From Lacibacter cauensis (GTDB lineage Bacteria; Bacteroidota; Bacteroidia; Chitinophagales; Chitinophagaceae), in assembly GCF_007830055.1 (NCBI RefSeq), contig NZ_VLLE01000002.1:1189953-1253952 (forward strand): a stretch of 64,000 nucleotides of DNA, given 5' to 3'. This document shows positions 9,431 through 20,300 of the stretch, piece by piece. A program made the position numbers and the translations under genes. A model generated the notes under the pieces. The model was given only the letters and a program-made list of their open reading frames with translations. It ran no database searches and had not been told where the DNA came from. Each line of letters opens with the position of its first letter. Positions within the stretch are counted from its first letter, which is position 1.

Positions 9431-12400
9431 TTAGAAACCAATATTGATACCGAGGTTAAAACTTCTGGCAAGCGGGTAACCACCTGCATCTGTACCGGGT
9501 ACCAACGGACTTCCGCCCTGTGCACTTACTTCGGGATTATAACCTTCGTACTTCGTGAATGTGTAGGCATTCTGTACCGTAAAGCTTACACGTGCAGAGC
9601 TTAAGCGAAGTGTACGCAACGCCTGCTGCGATAAATTGTAACCCAGTGTGATATTACGGATGCGGAGGAACGAACCATCTTCTACAAAGGTTGAAATGAT
9701 GTTGTTCACAGCATTACTTCCTGCATATGCATTAAAGTTGCGGTCGATCATGGGTGTTACACCATCACCGGGATTTGCTTCCGACTGCCAGCCGTTCGCA
9801 GTACTGCGCAGCACATTGTATGTACCGGTATAGTTACCGTAATAACGACGTGCAAGATTGAGTACTTCTACCCCTTGTACACCCTGTAAGGTAAATGCAA
9901 AGTCAAAGTTGTTGTAATTAAACGTGTTGGTAATACCATAGGTAAAATCGGGGAACGCATTACCAAGAATCGTACGGTCATCTGTTGTAATTCTTCCATC
10001 GTTGTTGACGTCACGGAATTTCAATTGTCCCGGACGAGACTGCACTGTTCCGTTAGCATTGTAAAAGGCCGGACCTTTCGCAACATCAGCATCGTTCTGG
10101 AAAACACCAATTACCTGGTATCCAAAAAACGAACCCGGAGCAGCTCCGATTTGCGTAATGTGCGTAGGCGCACTTGCCGATGTTGCCTGGCGTGCGATAA
10201 TGGGCGAACCATCAGGACCTAATGCAGCTACTTTAATTTGATTGGTTGAAAAGTTCAGGTCGGTTGTCCATCTGAACTTACCAACTGTATTTCGGGTGAT
10301 GAGGGTAAACTCAACACCTCTGTTTTCAATTGCACCAATATTTTGTAACGCAGTTGAATAACCGGTAAGCGTTGGCACCGGTACATTCAACAACAGATCG
10401 GATGTACGCTTGTTATAATAATCAGCAATAAAAGTCAGACGGTTGTTAAATGCTGCTAATTCTAAACCGGCATCAATTTGTCTGTTCTTTTCCCAACCTA
10501 ATTCGCTGTTCGGAATATTGTTTAAGCGAATACCGTTACTTACCGAGCCACCGCTGTTACCAAACACATAGTTATCGGCAGTGGTCAAACCAATATGGCC
10601 GTAGTTGGCAATAAAATTATTACCGGTAAGACCATAGCTGGCACGCAGTTTCAGATCGCTGATCCAGCTGACATTCTTTAAAAAGTTTTCTTCGCTTAAA
10701 CGCCATCCGAGTGAGAAGGAAGGGAAGAAACCCCAACGGTTATCAGCACCAAAGCGGGATGAACCATCCTGGCGGAAAGCAGCCGTAACAAGATATTTAT
10801 CATCGTAACTGTAGTTAACCCTTGCGAGGTAAGAAAGCAACGACCATTCTTCTTTCGTTGAAGTTGCACTGGTTATTAAACCGGCTGCATTCATAGTACG
10901 GATGATGTCGTTCGGAAAGTTGGTTCCATTTACGGCATTGTTATCGATGTACTCTTTTTGAATGGTATAACCTAATAAACCCTGTACTTTATGACGGTTG
11001 AATGAGCGGTTATAGTTCAATGTAAACTCCGACAACCAGTTTTTACTTTCAAATGTATTGCTGCTGCCTGTTGGAATTTTGGTAGCATTTACACTGTTCG
11101 GATTTACAATGGAAGGGCTGAATACATCCTGTCTGTTATTACGAATATCGGTACCTACCAACGCTTTAAATGTAAATTGTTTGGCAATACTGATTTCAGC
11201 AAAAGCAGTTCCCAGTAAACGTAAACTACCCAGTTTGTTCATCCCTTCTTTGGCAAGTTTTACCGGGTTATCTACTTCGCTCAAACCAATGCCCTGCCCG
11301 GTTACTTTTGTATAATTACCATTTGCATCATAAGGTTTCAGATGCGGTGCAGCTGTAATGGCCGACTGAATGATTGCACCACCCTGCCAGTTGCCTTCTG
11401 CCGTTACAAGATTGGTGAAGGTGTAGGCAGGCATCAGGTTGGCACCCACTTTTACATTATCACGCAACTTTGATTCAACATTAATACGGAAGGAATAACG
11501 TTTGAGATCAGAATTTAAAATGATGCCCTGCTGATTGAGATAACCTGCAGAAATAAAATAGTTGGTCTTCTCATTTCCTCCGGAAATATTTAACTGGTAG
11601 TTCTGTGTAAATGCCGGACGGAAAATTTCTTTTTGCCAGTTGGTACCCTCGCCCAACGAATCGGGATTGCTGAGGGCTGCAGGCAATACATACATTACAT
11701 TGTTCTGGCGAACAGAGTTTGGATCTGTTGCCAAACGGCCGGGTGCTGAATTTACCCATGCATTATTTCTTGACTGATTGATGTAGTTGGCAAATTCTCT
11801 TGCATTCAATACATCAATTAATTTTTCAACAGTCTGCACACCGGTAGTAACCGTAAAGTTCATACGGGTAACACCACTCTTGCCCGATTTTGTTGTGATG
11901 ATCACTACACCATTAGAACCACGTGAACCATAGATGGCAGTAGCCGATGCATCTTTCAACACCTGGATACTTTCAATATCAGCAGGGTTGATTGTATTCA
12001 AAGGATTGTTACGTTGATCATAATCATTCGTTACAGGAAACCCATCAATTACATATAATGGCTCGTTACCTGCACTCAACGAACCTGCACCTCTGATGCG
12101 CACTGCTGCACCACCACCGGGCGCACCTGTTGTTTGCGTTACCTGCACGCCGGCCATTTGAGCAGCCATTGCCTGGTCAACACTTACTACGGGTTGATCT
12201 TTTAATTTTTGTGCACCAATTGAACTGATCGATCCGGTAACATCTTTTTTCAACTGTGTACCATAACCAACTACCACAATGCTGTTAAGGCTTTGTGTGG
12301 CTACACGCATACGAATGGTTACGGTTGTTTTACCTGCAACACTTACTTCCTGCTCTTCGTAACCGGTGTAGCTTACAATTAAAACAGCATTCGCCGGCAA

Positions 12401-12922
12401 ATCATCAAAGCTGAAGTTTCCTTTTGCGTCGGTCACCTTCATTTGGCTTGTACCTTTTAACTGCACCGTGGCTCCGGCTAATGGCTCGCCGTTTTCGCCT
12501 GTGACTGTTCCTTTTGTTTCTACGGCAACCTGCGCAACAGGTTCCTGTACGGGAACAGTTTTAAGTCTTGTTATAACAATCGTTTTTTGGTCGATGGTGT
12601 AGGTAAAAGGTTGCCCCTTCAATGATTCCTGCAATGCTTTTTCAAGCGGAACATTTTTGAGATTTAATGTTACAGGTTTTGCATCCTGTATTTCGTTGTA
12701 CTTGTAAAAAAAGAAATAACCGCTCTGGTCGCCAATAGCATTTAATACCCTGTCGAGCGGATGATTTTTAACCGAAAGATTAATGGTTTGCGAATAGCCG
12801 CTTGCATATAACTGCATGCAGCCAATAACCATAAGAATCGAAAGAAGTTTCATGCGGAGAAACAGTTTGTGAAGGCGCAGGCCGGAAGCCGTCCGGTTTT
12901 GCCCATAAGCAATCAATTGCAT
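9431..12922 (-). CDS. SusC/RagA TonB-linked outer-membrane transporter with N-terminal STN signalling domain
   Basis: This protein of about 1163 residues has, in order: a signal segment (MKLLSILMVIGCMQLYASGYSQ), an STN/secretin-type domain (HPLDRVLNAIGDQSGYFFFY...QKTIVITR), a CarboxypepD_reg-like domain (VTGENGEPLAGATVQLKGT), a TonB plug (VVVGYGTQLKKDVTGSIS; DASATAIYGSRGSNGVVIITTK) and a long beta-barrel ending in aromatic NIGF. The STN domain is the part that signals ligand uptake to FecR, matching the upstream FecR and ECF genes. The start at 12922 was chosen; the frame stays open to an ATG at 13027 with a less plausible leader. It imports oligosaccharide in a TonB-dependent way with the SusD next to it. 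Confidence 0.95.
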   Translation of the reverse strand: MQLIAYGQNRTASGLRLHKLFLRMKLLSILMVIGCMQLYASGYSQTINLSVKNHPLDRVLNAIGDQSGYFFFYKYNEIQDAKPVTLNLKNVPLEKALQESLKGQPFTYTIDQKTIVITRLKTVPVQEPVAQVAVETKGTVTGENGEPLAGATVQLKGTSQMKVTDAKGNFSFDDLPANAVLIVSYTGYEEQEVSVAGKTTVTIRMRVATQSLNSIVVVGYGTQLKKDVTGSISSIGAQKLKDQPVVSVDQAMAAQMAGVQVTQTTGAPGGGAAVRIRGAGSLSAGNEPLYVIDGFPVTNDYDQRNNPLNTINPADIESIQVLKDASATAIYGSRGSNGVVIITTKSGKSGVTRMNFTVTTGVQTVEKLIDVLNAREFANYINQSRNNAWVNSAPGRLATDPNSVRQNNVMYVLPAALSNPDSLGEGTNWQKEIFRPAFTQNYQLNISGGNEKTNYFISAGYLNQQGIILNSDLKRYSFRINVESKLRDNVKVGANLMPAYTFTNLVTAEGNWQGGAIIQSAITAAPHLKPYDANGNYTKVTGQGIGLSEVDNPVKLAKEGMNKLGSLRLLGTAFAEISIAKQFTFKALVGTDIRNNRQDVFSPSIVNPNSVNATKIPTGSSNTFESKNWLSEFTLNYNRSFNRHKVQGLLGYTIQKEYIDNNAVNGTNFPNDIIRTMNAAGLITSATSTKEEWSLLSYLARVNYSYDDKYLVTAAFRQDGSSRFGADNRWGFFPSFSLGWRLSEENFLKNVSWISDLKLRASYGLTGNNFIANYGHIGLTTADNYVFGNSGGSVSNGIRLNNIPNSELGWEKNRQIDAGLELAAFNNRLTFIADYYNKRTSDLLLNVPVPTLTGYSTALQNIGAIENRGVEFTLITRNTVGKFRWTTDLNFSTNQIKVAALGPDGSPIIARQATSASAPTHITQIGAAPGSFFGYQVIGVFQNDADVAKGPAFYNANGTVQSRPGQLKFRDVNNDGRITTDDRTILGNAFPDFTYGITNTFNYNNFDFAFTLQGVQGVEVLNLARRYYGNYTGTYNVLRSTANGWQSEANPGDGVTPMIDRNFNAYAGSNAVNNIISTFVEDGSFLRIRNITLGYNLSQQALRTLRLSSARVSFTVQNAYTFTKYEGYNPEVSAQGGSPLVPGTDAGGYPLARSFNLGINIGF

Positions 12923-13087
12923 ACTTTTACTGAATTGGGTTAATGATTGAGATTCTTTCCTGAGAGTTTTGATGTTGATCCAAAATGAATTTCGTTTCGA
13001 AATTCGGACCGGGAGTGTTGGTAGCACTACCGGTTTTTTGGTTTTTAGAATGAATGCGTTTTATGTTTTCATGCTTGCGTGGTTTAG

Positions 13088-14266
13088 TTATTGATTGATG
13101 ACAATGATTTTGCGTCCTTCAACTGCTGTTTTAATTTTACTTAAAGCGAGTATGCGCAGAACACCCGATACATTTTCGCTGCGGGCTATCTTTCCTACAA
13201 ATACATCATCACTTATACCACCACGATATTCAATTTCTACATTGTACCAACGGGCTACCTGCCGCATGATAGTTTGAATATCTACACGATCGAATTTGAA
13301 ATAACCATTTTTCCAGGCAACCGCTTCTTCCGTATCGGCCGACTGTACACGAATGGATGCTTTTGAACGGTGCAGCAACGACTGCTGACCAGGCACTAAT
13401 ATTTTTGTTGCTGTTTCTTTATTACTTGTGCTGTTGCGTGAAACCTTTACGCTTCCTTCGAGCAGGGTTGTTTTTTCTGCAGGCTCATCGTTGTAAGTAT
13501 TCACATTAAAATGTGTACCCAACACTTCGATCACCTGGTTTTCGGAGATTACTTTAAACGGATGCTGTTTGTCTTTCGCTACTTCAAAATAAGCTTCACC
13601 CGTTATCTTTACTTCTCTTGTTGCACTGGTAAACGCTGTAGGGAATGTAATGGAAGATGCAGCATTGAGCCACACATTTGTACCATCGGCCAGCGTAAGA
13701 CGGTATTGTCCACCATTAGGAGTTGAAATAGTATTGATGACTGCTGCGGCTTTTTCATTGGAAGCATACAACACATGACCATCGGCTGCTTTTTTAACTA
13801 CTGCACCTTGCTGTTCGGAGATCACACCATTGGCTTTATCATCTAGCGCAATCACTGTACCATCGGCCAATGTAAGTACGGCCTGGTTGGTACCCGGAGC
13901 AATATCATTTACTACAGGAGAAACGGTTGGCTCATTTTTTACACTCGCTGTTTCGTTTGCGGGTTTACGGGAAATGAAAACAAATGTTGCAATGCTGAAG
14001 AGCAATAGTACCGATGCAGCGGCCAGCCATTTGTAACGGGTGTTGATGGAACGAACAACAGCCGGTTCTGTTGCTGCTATTTGCGCATCAATGCCTGCAC
14101 GGATGCTTTGCTTTAATGCAGTAATGTCGGCAGGATCCATTGCTGCCAGCACATCTTCTTTTGCATCAAACAGATCGTAATAAGCGTGCAGAAACTCCAC
14201 TTCTTCTTTGGAAGCAGTTCCTTCTTTGTGCTTTTTCAGCAGTTCGAGTATATCAATTTTATCCAT
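13088..14266 (-). CDS. FecR-family anti-sigma factor
   Basis: This 392-residue membrane protein has an N-terminal cytoplasmic anti-sigma region (1-78), one transmembrane helix (about 80-99, KWLAAASVLLLFSIATFVFI), a periplasmic FecR domain with the signature GGQYRLTLADGTNVWLNAASS and ITGEAYFEVAKD, and a C-terminal DUF4974-type STN-like domain (KFDRVDIQTIMRQVARWYNVEIEY). It should hold or activate the ECF sigma factor encoded just upstream in response to the STN domain of SusC. A putative ECF promoter lies about 24 bases before the start. Confidence 0.94.
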   Translation of the reverse strand: MDKIDILELLKKHKEGTASKEEVEFLHAYYDLFDAKEDVLAAMDPADITALKQSIRAGIDAQIAATEPAVVRSINTRYKWLAAASVLLLFSIATFVFISRKPANETASVKNEPTVSPVVNDIAPGTNQAVLTLADGTVIALDDKANGVISEQQGAVVKKAADGHVLYASNEKAAAVINTISTPNGGQYRLTLADGTNVWLNAASSITFPTAFTSATREVKITGEAYFEVAKDKQHPFKVISENQVIEVLGTHFNVNTYNDEPAEKTTLLEGSVKVSRNSTSNKETATKILVPGQQSLLHRSKASIRVQSADTEEAVAWKNGYFKFDRVDIQTIMRQVARWYNVEIEYRGGISDDVFVGKIARSENVSGVLRILALSKIKTAVEGRKIIVINQ

Positions 14267-14285
14267 GCAGACCTTCGGTTCTTAC

Positions 14286-14317
14286 TATAAAGACCGCCGG
14301 CATGCAAAAACTCCCAC
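14286..14317 (-). promoter_or_regulatory. Putative ECF promoter of the fecR-susCD operon
   Basis: Read on the minus strand, GGGAGTTTTTGCATGCC is followed by GGCGGTCTT. The same block, with the same 13-base spacing between TCCC and GCC on the plus strand, recurs upstream of the GH88 gene (17113-17144). A GGGA...TTTT (-35) and GGTCTT (-10) pair fits an ECF-dependent promoter. That the sigma factor at 14335-14913 recognises it is inferred. Confidence 0.5.
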
Positions 14318-14334
14318 GCCCGGTAAAACTTTTT

Positions 14335-14913
14335 TTAAGAAACGTACAAATGAAGCTGGTAAACGAAGAAAAGAGAGCCGAGTAACTCCCGCAGATTGTT
14401 CATGCTTTTGCCCAACTGGTTCTGCACGGTTTTACGGCTGATGTTGAGTTTCTCTGCAATTTCTGCAGTAGAAAGCTCCTGCTGGTAACGCATGCGGAAG
14501 ATCTGTTGCTGCGAAGCCGTGAGGGTATTAATAAGATTCTCGTACTTGATCATAAATTCCTTTCGCAATAACGCTGCATCAGCGCCTTCGTTGGCTGTTT
14601 GCTCCAGTAATTCAGGAACAGGCGTAATGCGTTGCGTTTTTTCCATCCACTTGAGCACATTGTTGCGAACGGCTGTGTACAGGTAAGCAGGAAGATGGGT
14701 AATCGTCAATTGATGGCGTCGTTGCCATAACTGCAAAAATATATCCTGCGTAATGTCCTTTGCATAGTTTTCATCGTTCAGGCGTTTGTAAGCAGCACTG
14801 TAAACAAGCTTCCAGTACTTATCGTACAGGGTATCAAACGCCGCAGCATCGTTGTTTTGCAACTGCTGCAACAGTAATTGATCATTTGAAGTTTGTTCCT
14901 GCAATTCGGCCAT
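14335..14913 (-). CDS. ECF RNA polymerase sigma factor (FecI-like)
   Basis: This 192-residue sigma-70 family ECF factor has region 2 around residues 25-90 (FDTLYDKYWKLVYSAAYKRL; YAKDITQDIFLQLWQRR) and region 4 near 135-180 (MRYQQELSTAEIAEKLNISRKTVQNQLGKSMNNL), with the usual helix-turn-helix. It is encoded directly upstream of FecR and SusC, the standard cell-surface signalling set of Bacteroidota. Likely targets are the promoter blocks upstream of FecR and GH88, which share sequence. Confidence 0.95.
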   Translation of the reverse strand: MAELQEQTSNDQLLLQQLQNNDAAAFDTLYDKYWKLVYSAAYKRLNDENYAKDITQDIFLQLWQRRHQLTITHLPAYLYTAVRNNVLKWMEKTQRITPVPELLEQTANEGADAALLRKEFMIKYENLINTLTASQQQIFRMRYQQELSTAEIAEKLNISRKTVQNQLGKSMNNLRELLGSLFFVYQLHLYVS

Positions 14914-14923
14914 AACGCAAAAT

Positions 14924-14931
14924 CAAATGTA
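14924..14931 (-). promoter_or_regulatory. Possible housekeeping -7 element for the ECF sigma gene
   Basis: CAAATGTA on the plus strand gives TACATTTG on the minus strand, an exact match to the Bacteroidota -7 consensus TAnnTTTG, about 10 bases before the sigma-factor start. No convincing -33 TTG is seen at the usual distance, so this is tentative. Confidence 0.3.
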
Positions 14932-15014
14932 GCGAAAAATTGTTCACTTGATTTTTACTGCAGCAATCAAAAGTATAACCGGCAAAGTCAATCAGCTGAT
15001 GATTACATTGCTGT

Positions 15015-15854
15015 TCATTGGGAAAAACGGATTTTCAGATCCGATACAACAGGGTAATGATCTGATACAGCAGATGGCAATACTTTATATTGAATGATGC
15101 TTGCATTGGTGCTGCGGGAAAAAGCAATAAAATCAATGATGCCTTTTTCGCCTTCTTCCGGACAAGTTACTGCACAAGCTGTGCAGGTACGTTGAAACGT
15201 TTGATCGAGTATGTTCAGCGTTGTACTTCCGGGATGATCGTTCCAGTCGCCGGCAAATACAAAAGGCAATTTCTGTTCATTGGCAATGGACGCAATTTTT
15301 GTTGCCTGCAGTTCTCTGTTACCCGCCGCCTTTACATCAAGATGCGTATTACCCATCAGCAATTGCTGATTGCCGGGCAATGTAACAGTAGTTGTAAACA
15401 ATATTCTTGGTTCGGCAGTCGTATCCGCATCAGAAGCAAGCCTGTAAACAGTTGCATTGCTCAACGGATACTTTGACAAGATCGCCAATCCGTATTCGCC
15501 TCCATCGTAATTGATGGCCTTGCCGAACACAACCTGCATCTGTAATTTATCAGCCAGCAATTTTGCCTCGTTGCTATTGCCGCTTCGTTTCGTGTTTACA
15601 TCCACTTCCTGCAAAGCAATTACATCAGCATTGAGTGCCTTCAATACCGCAGCTACTGCATCTACATCAATTTTTCCTGTTTTTTCATCCGCAGGTGGGT
15701 TGCAGTGATGAATATTATAACTCACAAACCGCAACTGCATTTCGTTGCTTTTGTTAACTGGTCTGTTGCTGCATGCGTTTAAAATAACAATGAAACAAAA
15801 CAGCACTGCGATGCTGCCAATCAACTGTTGCTTATTTTTTCTTACTGCGTTCAT
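15015..15854 (-). CDS. Endonuclease/exonuclease/phosphatase (EEP) family lipoprotein
   Basis: This 279-residue lipoprotein (lipobox VILNAC) has EEP-fold motifs in order: RFVSYNIHH, IALQEVD (metal-binding Glu), GNTHLD, AGDWNDHPGS and SDHYPVV (catalytic Asp-His). The fold covers phosphodiesterases, sphingomyelinase-like enzymes and nucleases, and secreted versions in glycan loci often act on phosphorylated or sulfated substrates. The start overlaps the end of the GH88 gene by 23 bases and places the signal sequence correctly; a longer in-frame start would extend further into GH88. The substrate is unknown. Confidence 0.85.
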   Translation of the reverse strand: MNAVRKNKQQLIGSIAVLFCFIVILNACSNRPVNKSNEMQLRFVSYNIHHCNPPADEKTGKIDVDAVAAVLKALNADVIALQEVDVNTKRSGNSNEAKLLADKLQMQVVFGKAINYDGGEYGLAILSKYPLSNATVYRLASDADTTAEPRILFTTTVTLPGNQQLLMGNTHLDVKAAGNRELQATKIASIANEQKLPFVFAGDWNDHPGSTTLNILDQTFQRTCTACAVTCPEEGEKGIIDFIAFSRSTNASIIQYKVLPSAVSDHYPVVSDLKIRFSQ

Positions 15855-17088
15855 AACGTAACAATGCTTCGAGGAAATAATAATCGGCATAGATCAACGG
15901 CACATCAATTTCCCGATTGCTGGGCAAGTTACCGGTGCTGTGCTGCAATAAAAAATAAGGATTGGTTTGTGCAGTGTTCAAATACGCATCGCTGCTGAGT
16001 GATTGAACAATCGCAACCGCTGCTGAATAATATTGTTTTGCCTTTTTACCTTTTACATGCGTACTTAATTCAAACAAAGCCGAACTGACGATGGCTGCTG
16101 CAGACGCATCTCTCGGCGTTTCTTTAAAACGGTTTGCATCAAAAGTCCAATCGGGAGTAAAGCCGGGTTCACCTACGTTAAAATCCCAGTACGGCACTTT
16201 ATCCTTGGGTAAATTTTTGTGCTGCAGAAAAAAATCGGCCATGCCCATTGCTGTTTTCAAAAAACGTTGGTCGCCGGTTTCACGATAGCTCATGGTAAAA
16301 CCATAAATGCCCCATGCCTGCCCCCTTGCCCATGTTGATCCATCAGAAAAACCCTGCAATGTTTGCTGATGCAGTACAGCTCCGGTTTTCGGATCGTAGT
16401 TCACCACATGATACGAACTGAAATCTTTTCGCAAATGATACTGCATCGTTTTCTCTGCATGACTGATGGCAATCTGTTTGTACTTCGGATCCTTGCTTAC
16501 ACGACTTGCATAAAACAGTAATTCCAGGTTCATCATATTATCCATGATCACCGGGTACTCCCAGGTATTGATATCGCCTTTCGATTTGCGTTTATTCCAC
16601 GATTGAATACAACCCACCACCGGTGAATAACGTTTGGTAAGCGACTCGGCCGACTGCAGCAATATCTTTTCGTACGCAGGGTTGTTTTGAAAACGCAACG
16701 CATTGCCATAGCTGCAATACATCATAAAGCCGATATCGTGATGTGCTGTGTTGAATTGATTTTTTTCCAAGGATTCCGTCCATACGGTAGCTGCACGTTG
16801 CCAGCTTGTATCTTTTGTGTACTCAAACATATACCACAAAATGCCGGGCCAAAAACCGCCTGTCCATTCGTCGATACCGAAATACTTGATGGTGTCGTTA
16901 CCAAACATCGAATGCGGATAGCGGGTATAGTTACCCGCCGTTTTCTGCAGCAGGTTGGTATAAAGCGGTGCGGCAGTGGAAAAGCTGCGTTTGACGAAGT
17001 CTTGCTGCTTTTGTGCAGAAAGATTTTGTGTAGCAACGGTAAATAGAAAAAACACTAAAAAAAAGCGGCGAATAAAAGTCATTGGCAA
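15832..17088 (-). CDS. Glycoside hydrolase family 88 (unsaturated glucuronyl hydrolase)
   Basis: This 418-residue secreted protein has signal peptide MPMTFIRRFFLVFFLFTVAT. The (alpha/alpha)6-barrel signatures of GH88 are present: DEWTGGFWPGILW, HHDIGFMMYCSYGNA with Asp118, and MDNMMNLELL with Asp183. These match the two catalytic aspartates of unsaturated glucuronyl hydrolases. The family hydrates the 4,5-double bond left on uronic acids by polysaccharide lyases, releasing 4-deoxy-5-keto-uronate. This is the best clue that the locus degrades a uronate-containing polymer. It is preceded by the same putative ECF promoter as FecR. Confidence 0.92.
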   Translation of the reverse strand: MPMTFIRRFFLVFFLFTVATQNLSAQKQQDFVKRSFSTAAPLYTNLLQKTAGNYTRYPHSMFGNDTIKYFGIDEWTGGFWPGILWYMFEYTKDTSWQRAATVWTESLEKNQFNTAHHDIGFMMYCSYGNALRFQNNPAYEKILLQSAESLTKRYSPVVGCIQSWNKRKSKGDINTWEYPVIMDNMMNLELLFYASRVSKDPKYKQIAISHAEKTMQYHLRKDFSSYHVVNYDPKTGAVLHQQTLQGFSDGSTWARGQAWGIYGFTMSYRETGDQRFLKTAMGMADFFLQHKNLPKDKVPYWDFNVGEPGFTPDWTFDANRFKETPRDASAAAIVSSALFELSTHVKGKKAKQYYSAAVAIVQSLSSDAYLNTAQTNPYFLLQHSTGNLPSNREIDVPLIYADYYFLEALLRYERSKKK

Positions 17089-17112
17089 ACGGTTTTAAAA
17101 ATTGCGTTCACC

Positions 17113-17144
17113 TAATAAGACCGCCCTGCATTCAAAAATCCCAC
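17113..17144 (-). promoter_or_regulatory. Putative ECF promoter of GH88
   Basis: Minus-strand GGGATTTTTGAATGCAGG followed by GGCGGTCTTATTAG matches the block upstream of FecR, with identical total spacing, and sits about 29 bases before the GH88 start. The shared block suggests that GH88 and the SusCD operon form one small sigma regulon. Confidence 0.5.
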
Positions 17145-17315
17145 AGCAGTATGAAAAAAGTAAGGTTTAAATGTCTGAACAGATGTTTGGGAATATGCAG
17201 CTGAATAAAGAATGGATGTTTTCTTCTGCAAGAATCCATAGCTACACAACAGTCCGTGATAATTGGTGAGGGCCTGGCCAAATGCAGATTTTTCGCTGAA
17301 GTAATCTGCTGTAAT

Positions 17316-20300
17316 CTAACGCATCAGCATAACAAATCCTTTTGCCGTTTGCGGCTGCCCTCCTTCCAGCTGATAGGTACAGGTCCATGTAAACAAACCG
17401 GGATCTTGCGGATAGCCGGCAGCTGTTCCATTCCACCCCTTCCCTCTTTCCGTTGTTGTAAAAAGCAGTTTACCCCAGCGGTTAAAAATGCTGAACCTGT
17501 ACTGGATAACATTACCCCCGATGATGGGATAAACGACATCGTTGAGTTGATCGTTGTTGGGTGTAAACGCATTGGGAACATAAATACCGGTGAGACATTC
17601 TTTCGGAGAAACAAGAACACTATCCTGGCCAACACAATTATTTTGATCGGTTACAGTAAGCCAATACAAACCGGGAGCTGCAATGGTAAGCGTGTTGTTG
17701 GTCGAATTGTTGCTCCACAGATAAGAACGAAATCCCTGTGTTGGTTTCAGCGTTAATTGATCATACGTGCAAATAGATGTATCGGCAGGTAAAAATTGTG
17801 CAGGCAGCGGTAGCAAAGTGGTGATGCGGGTTGTATCTCTGCCCAAGCAACCGTTGTTATCTTTTACCATTACAGCATAAACACCCGGCTGATTTACAGT
17901 GAATGTTCTTGCTGTACTACCATCATTCCAGAGATAAGATGTAAAACTGCCTGCATCCAACAGTTTACTACTGCCGGTACAAATAGCTTCCTGTTGATCA
18001 AGACTGACAACCGGATTAGTAAAGACATTCAGAATGCGTAGCGTATCATACGATGTACATCCTTGATTGGTAACTGCTGCCACCGAATAGTTACCTGCAG
18101 CATAAACAGTTTGCGTTTGCGCATTGCCACCTGTACTCCATTGATACTTGACAAAACCGGCACCTGCATGTAATTGCAGACTATCGCCTTTACAGAAACT
18201 GGTATCGGCCCCGAGATGGATAACCGGCGAACGAAATACCGATACCCGCACAGTATCGAATGCAAAACATCCTGGTTTTAATTCAGCCTTCAGTACATAT
18301 GAAGTATCGACCATTGGATTAGCAATAACGGTTTGTGTAGTTGTTGCAGACAATCCGTAAGCAGGCGACCAGTTATAGTTGATAAATCCGGCAGGAGCGG
18401 TTAGCCGGAGAGTATCAGTATTACACTTTGTACGATCGGCACCAACGTTAAGTGGAATCGGAGGATGGTTGTTCACCAAAATGGTATCGGAGTAAACAGT
18501 GCCGCATCCATTGATCGCTGTTACATAAAATTTGCCCGGGTTTCGTACAGTGAACGTTGAATCGGTTGAACCATCCTGCCATTGATAAGACGCAAAACCG
18601 CTGCGTGCATGCAATACAATCTGGTTATCCGGGCATATAACGGTATCGGCGCCTAAGTTGAGCGAATAAACTGCCGGCAGCACTTCAATAAAAACAGAAT
18701 CCTTTCTCAACACACAGCCCATCAAACTTGCACGGATAAATCCTTTACCCGGTTTGTTAAAATGAAAGCGGTAAGTACTGTCAGTAAGTTGAGTAACGCC
18801 GCTCACAAAACTGCTGTCATATTCCAAAGGTATAAGACTGCCGCACGCTTTATTCTTGCCAATGGTAATCGTAATAGCATTGCCGGGGCAGATGGTAGTA
18901 GCAGTTGAACGAAGAACCAACGTATCGCAATTAGAAACCACCACACAGGCAGGATCGGGATGAAGCGAAAAGTTCCATTGCTCGAATTGCTTAACCCGGC
19001 TTTCCCTGAACATATTTGGAAGCACTGAATTAATCCGCCTGTTCGCCGGTTCGAAATTGAAATAATAAACAGAGGTGGATGAATCCTTTAACCCGATACA
19101 TAACGAGGCGGTATCGGAAGTATGAATACGGTAGTAGTCAATGCGTGAACCTTGAGCTCCGGTTTTAGTACTGTCACCCATCAATTTTATATTCAAAAAA
19201 CCACCATCAGCAAGTTGCAGACTTGCTGGCTCATAAGGTATCCCTTCATTGGCATGAATGCGCTTGCGTTGGTGATAGATCTGATCATCCTTGAACAGGC
19301 AAATAATTGTTTCAGCGTTATAACTGCTCACATAATCCAGCATGGTAAAAAGACCACTCCCGTCAGGGAACAAACTGATCTTTGTATTATAGCCATTGGC
19401 CTCCAACCGGTTTTTAAAGCCCCAGGCCTTCACAAAATTGAGGTTCGCATCCAGGTCTATTACACCTGCATGAAAAAGATCAATGGTTCCGGTAAAAGCG
19501 GGAAACTGAAAATACCGGGTGGTAGATCCGCATAAACGATAATGCCCGTTGTTCAATTTCACCACTTGCGTGCCTCTGTATAAACGAGCCAGCGATACGT
19601 CGCCCGTTTGGCTGATCGATTTGGAAAATAAAGTGTCGCCGTTTGTTTTGTTAAGTGCGGTCACTTGCACATAGCTCTGGTTATAATAACCATTCACAAG
19701 ATCAAACAACAACAGGTGATCGCTGTTGATAACAATACCAAATGGTTGCTCACTATCGAACCCGTCATAACCATTACTCCAGTAAACACTGCCGTCTGAT
19801 GAAGAAACTTTTGTTACACAACTGATGCCTCCCCATAGACCACCTGTAAAATAAATCGCACCGTTTGCAGGGTCCTCTTCAAGATCGGTTAGCGGAAAAG
19901 AATCTCCGCTGCCATTAAAACCCTGCCACAATCTCGCTTCATAAGTTTTCAGCCAAATGAGGTTGCCGTTAGTATCCAGTTTGGTCAATACGAAATCATC
20001 GTTACCGGAAATTCTGTTTTTTGTTCTCCCGGCAAGTAAGATAGAGCCATCGGCCAATTCAATGACCCTTGTGTAATAAGTGTAATCGCTTCCGCCAACT
20101 TCTACACTGTCATATAGCTTTGCCCACAGCACGTTGCCTTCAATATCCGTCTTCATACAATAAGCTCCGCTCTCAACAAGGTAAGGTGTATATTCCCCAA
20201 ACTCACCGGTTACAAGCACATTACCATCTCTCGTTTTACAGGCGTCATTTGTATAAAGTACCAACGAATCCTGTTTCAAAAAATTCCTTCCGGATATAGT

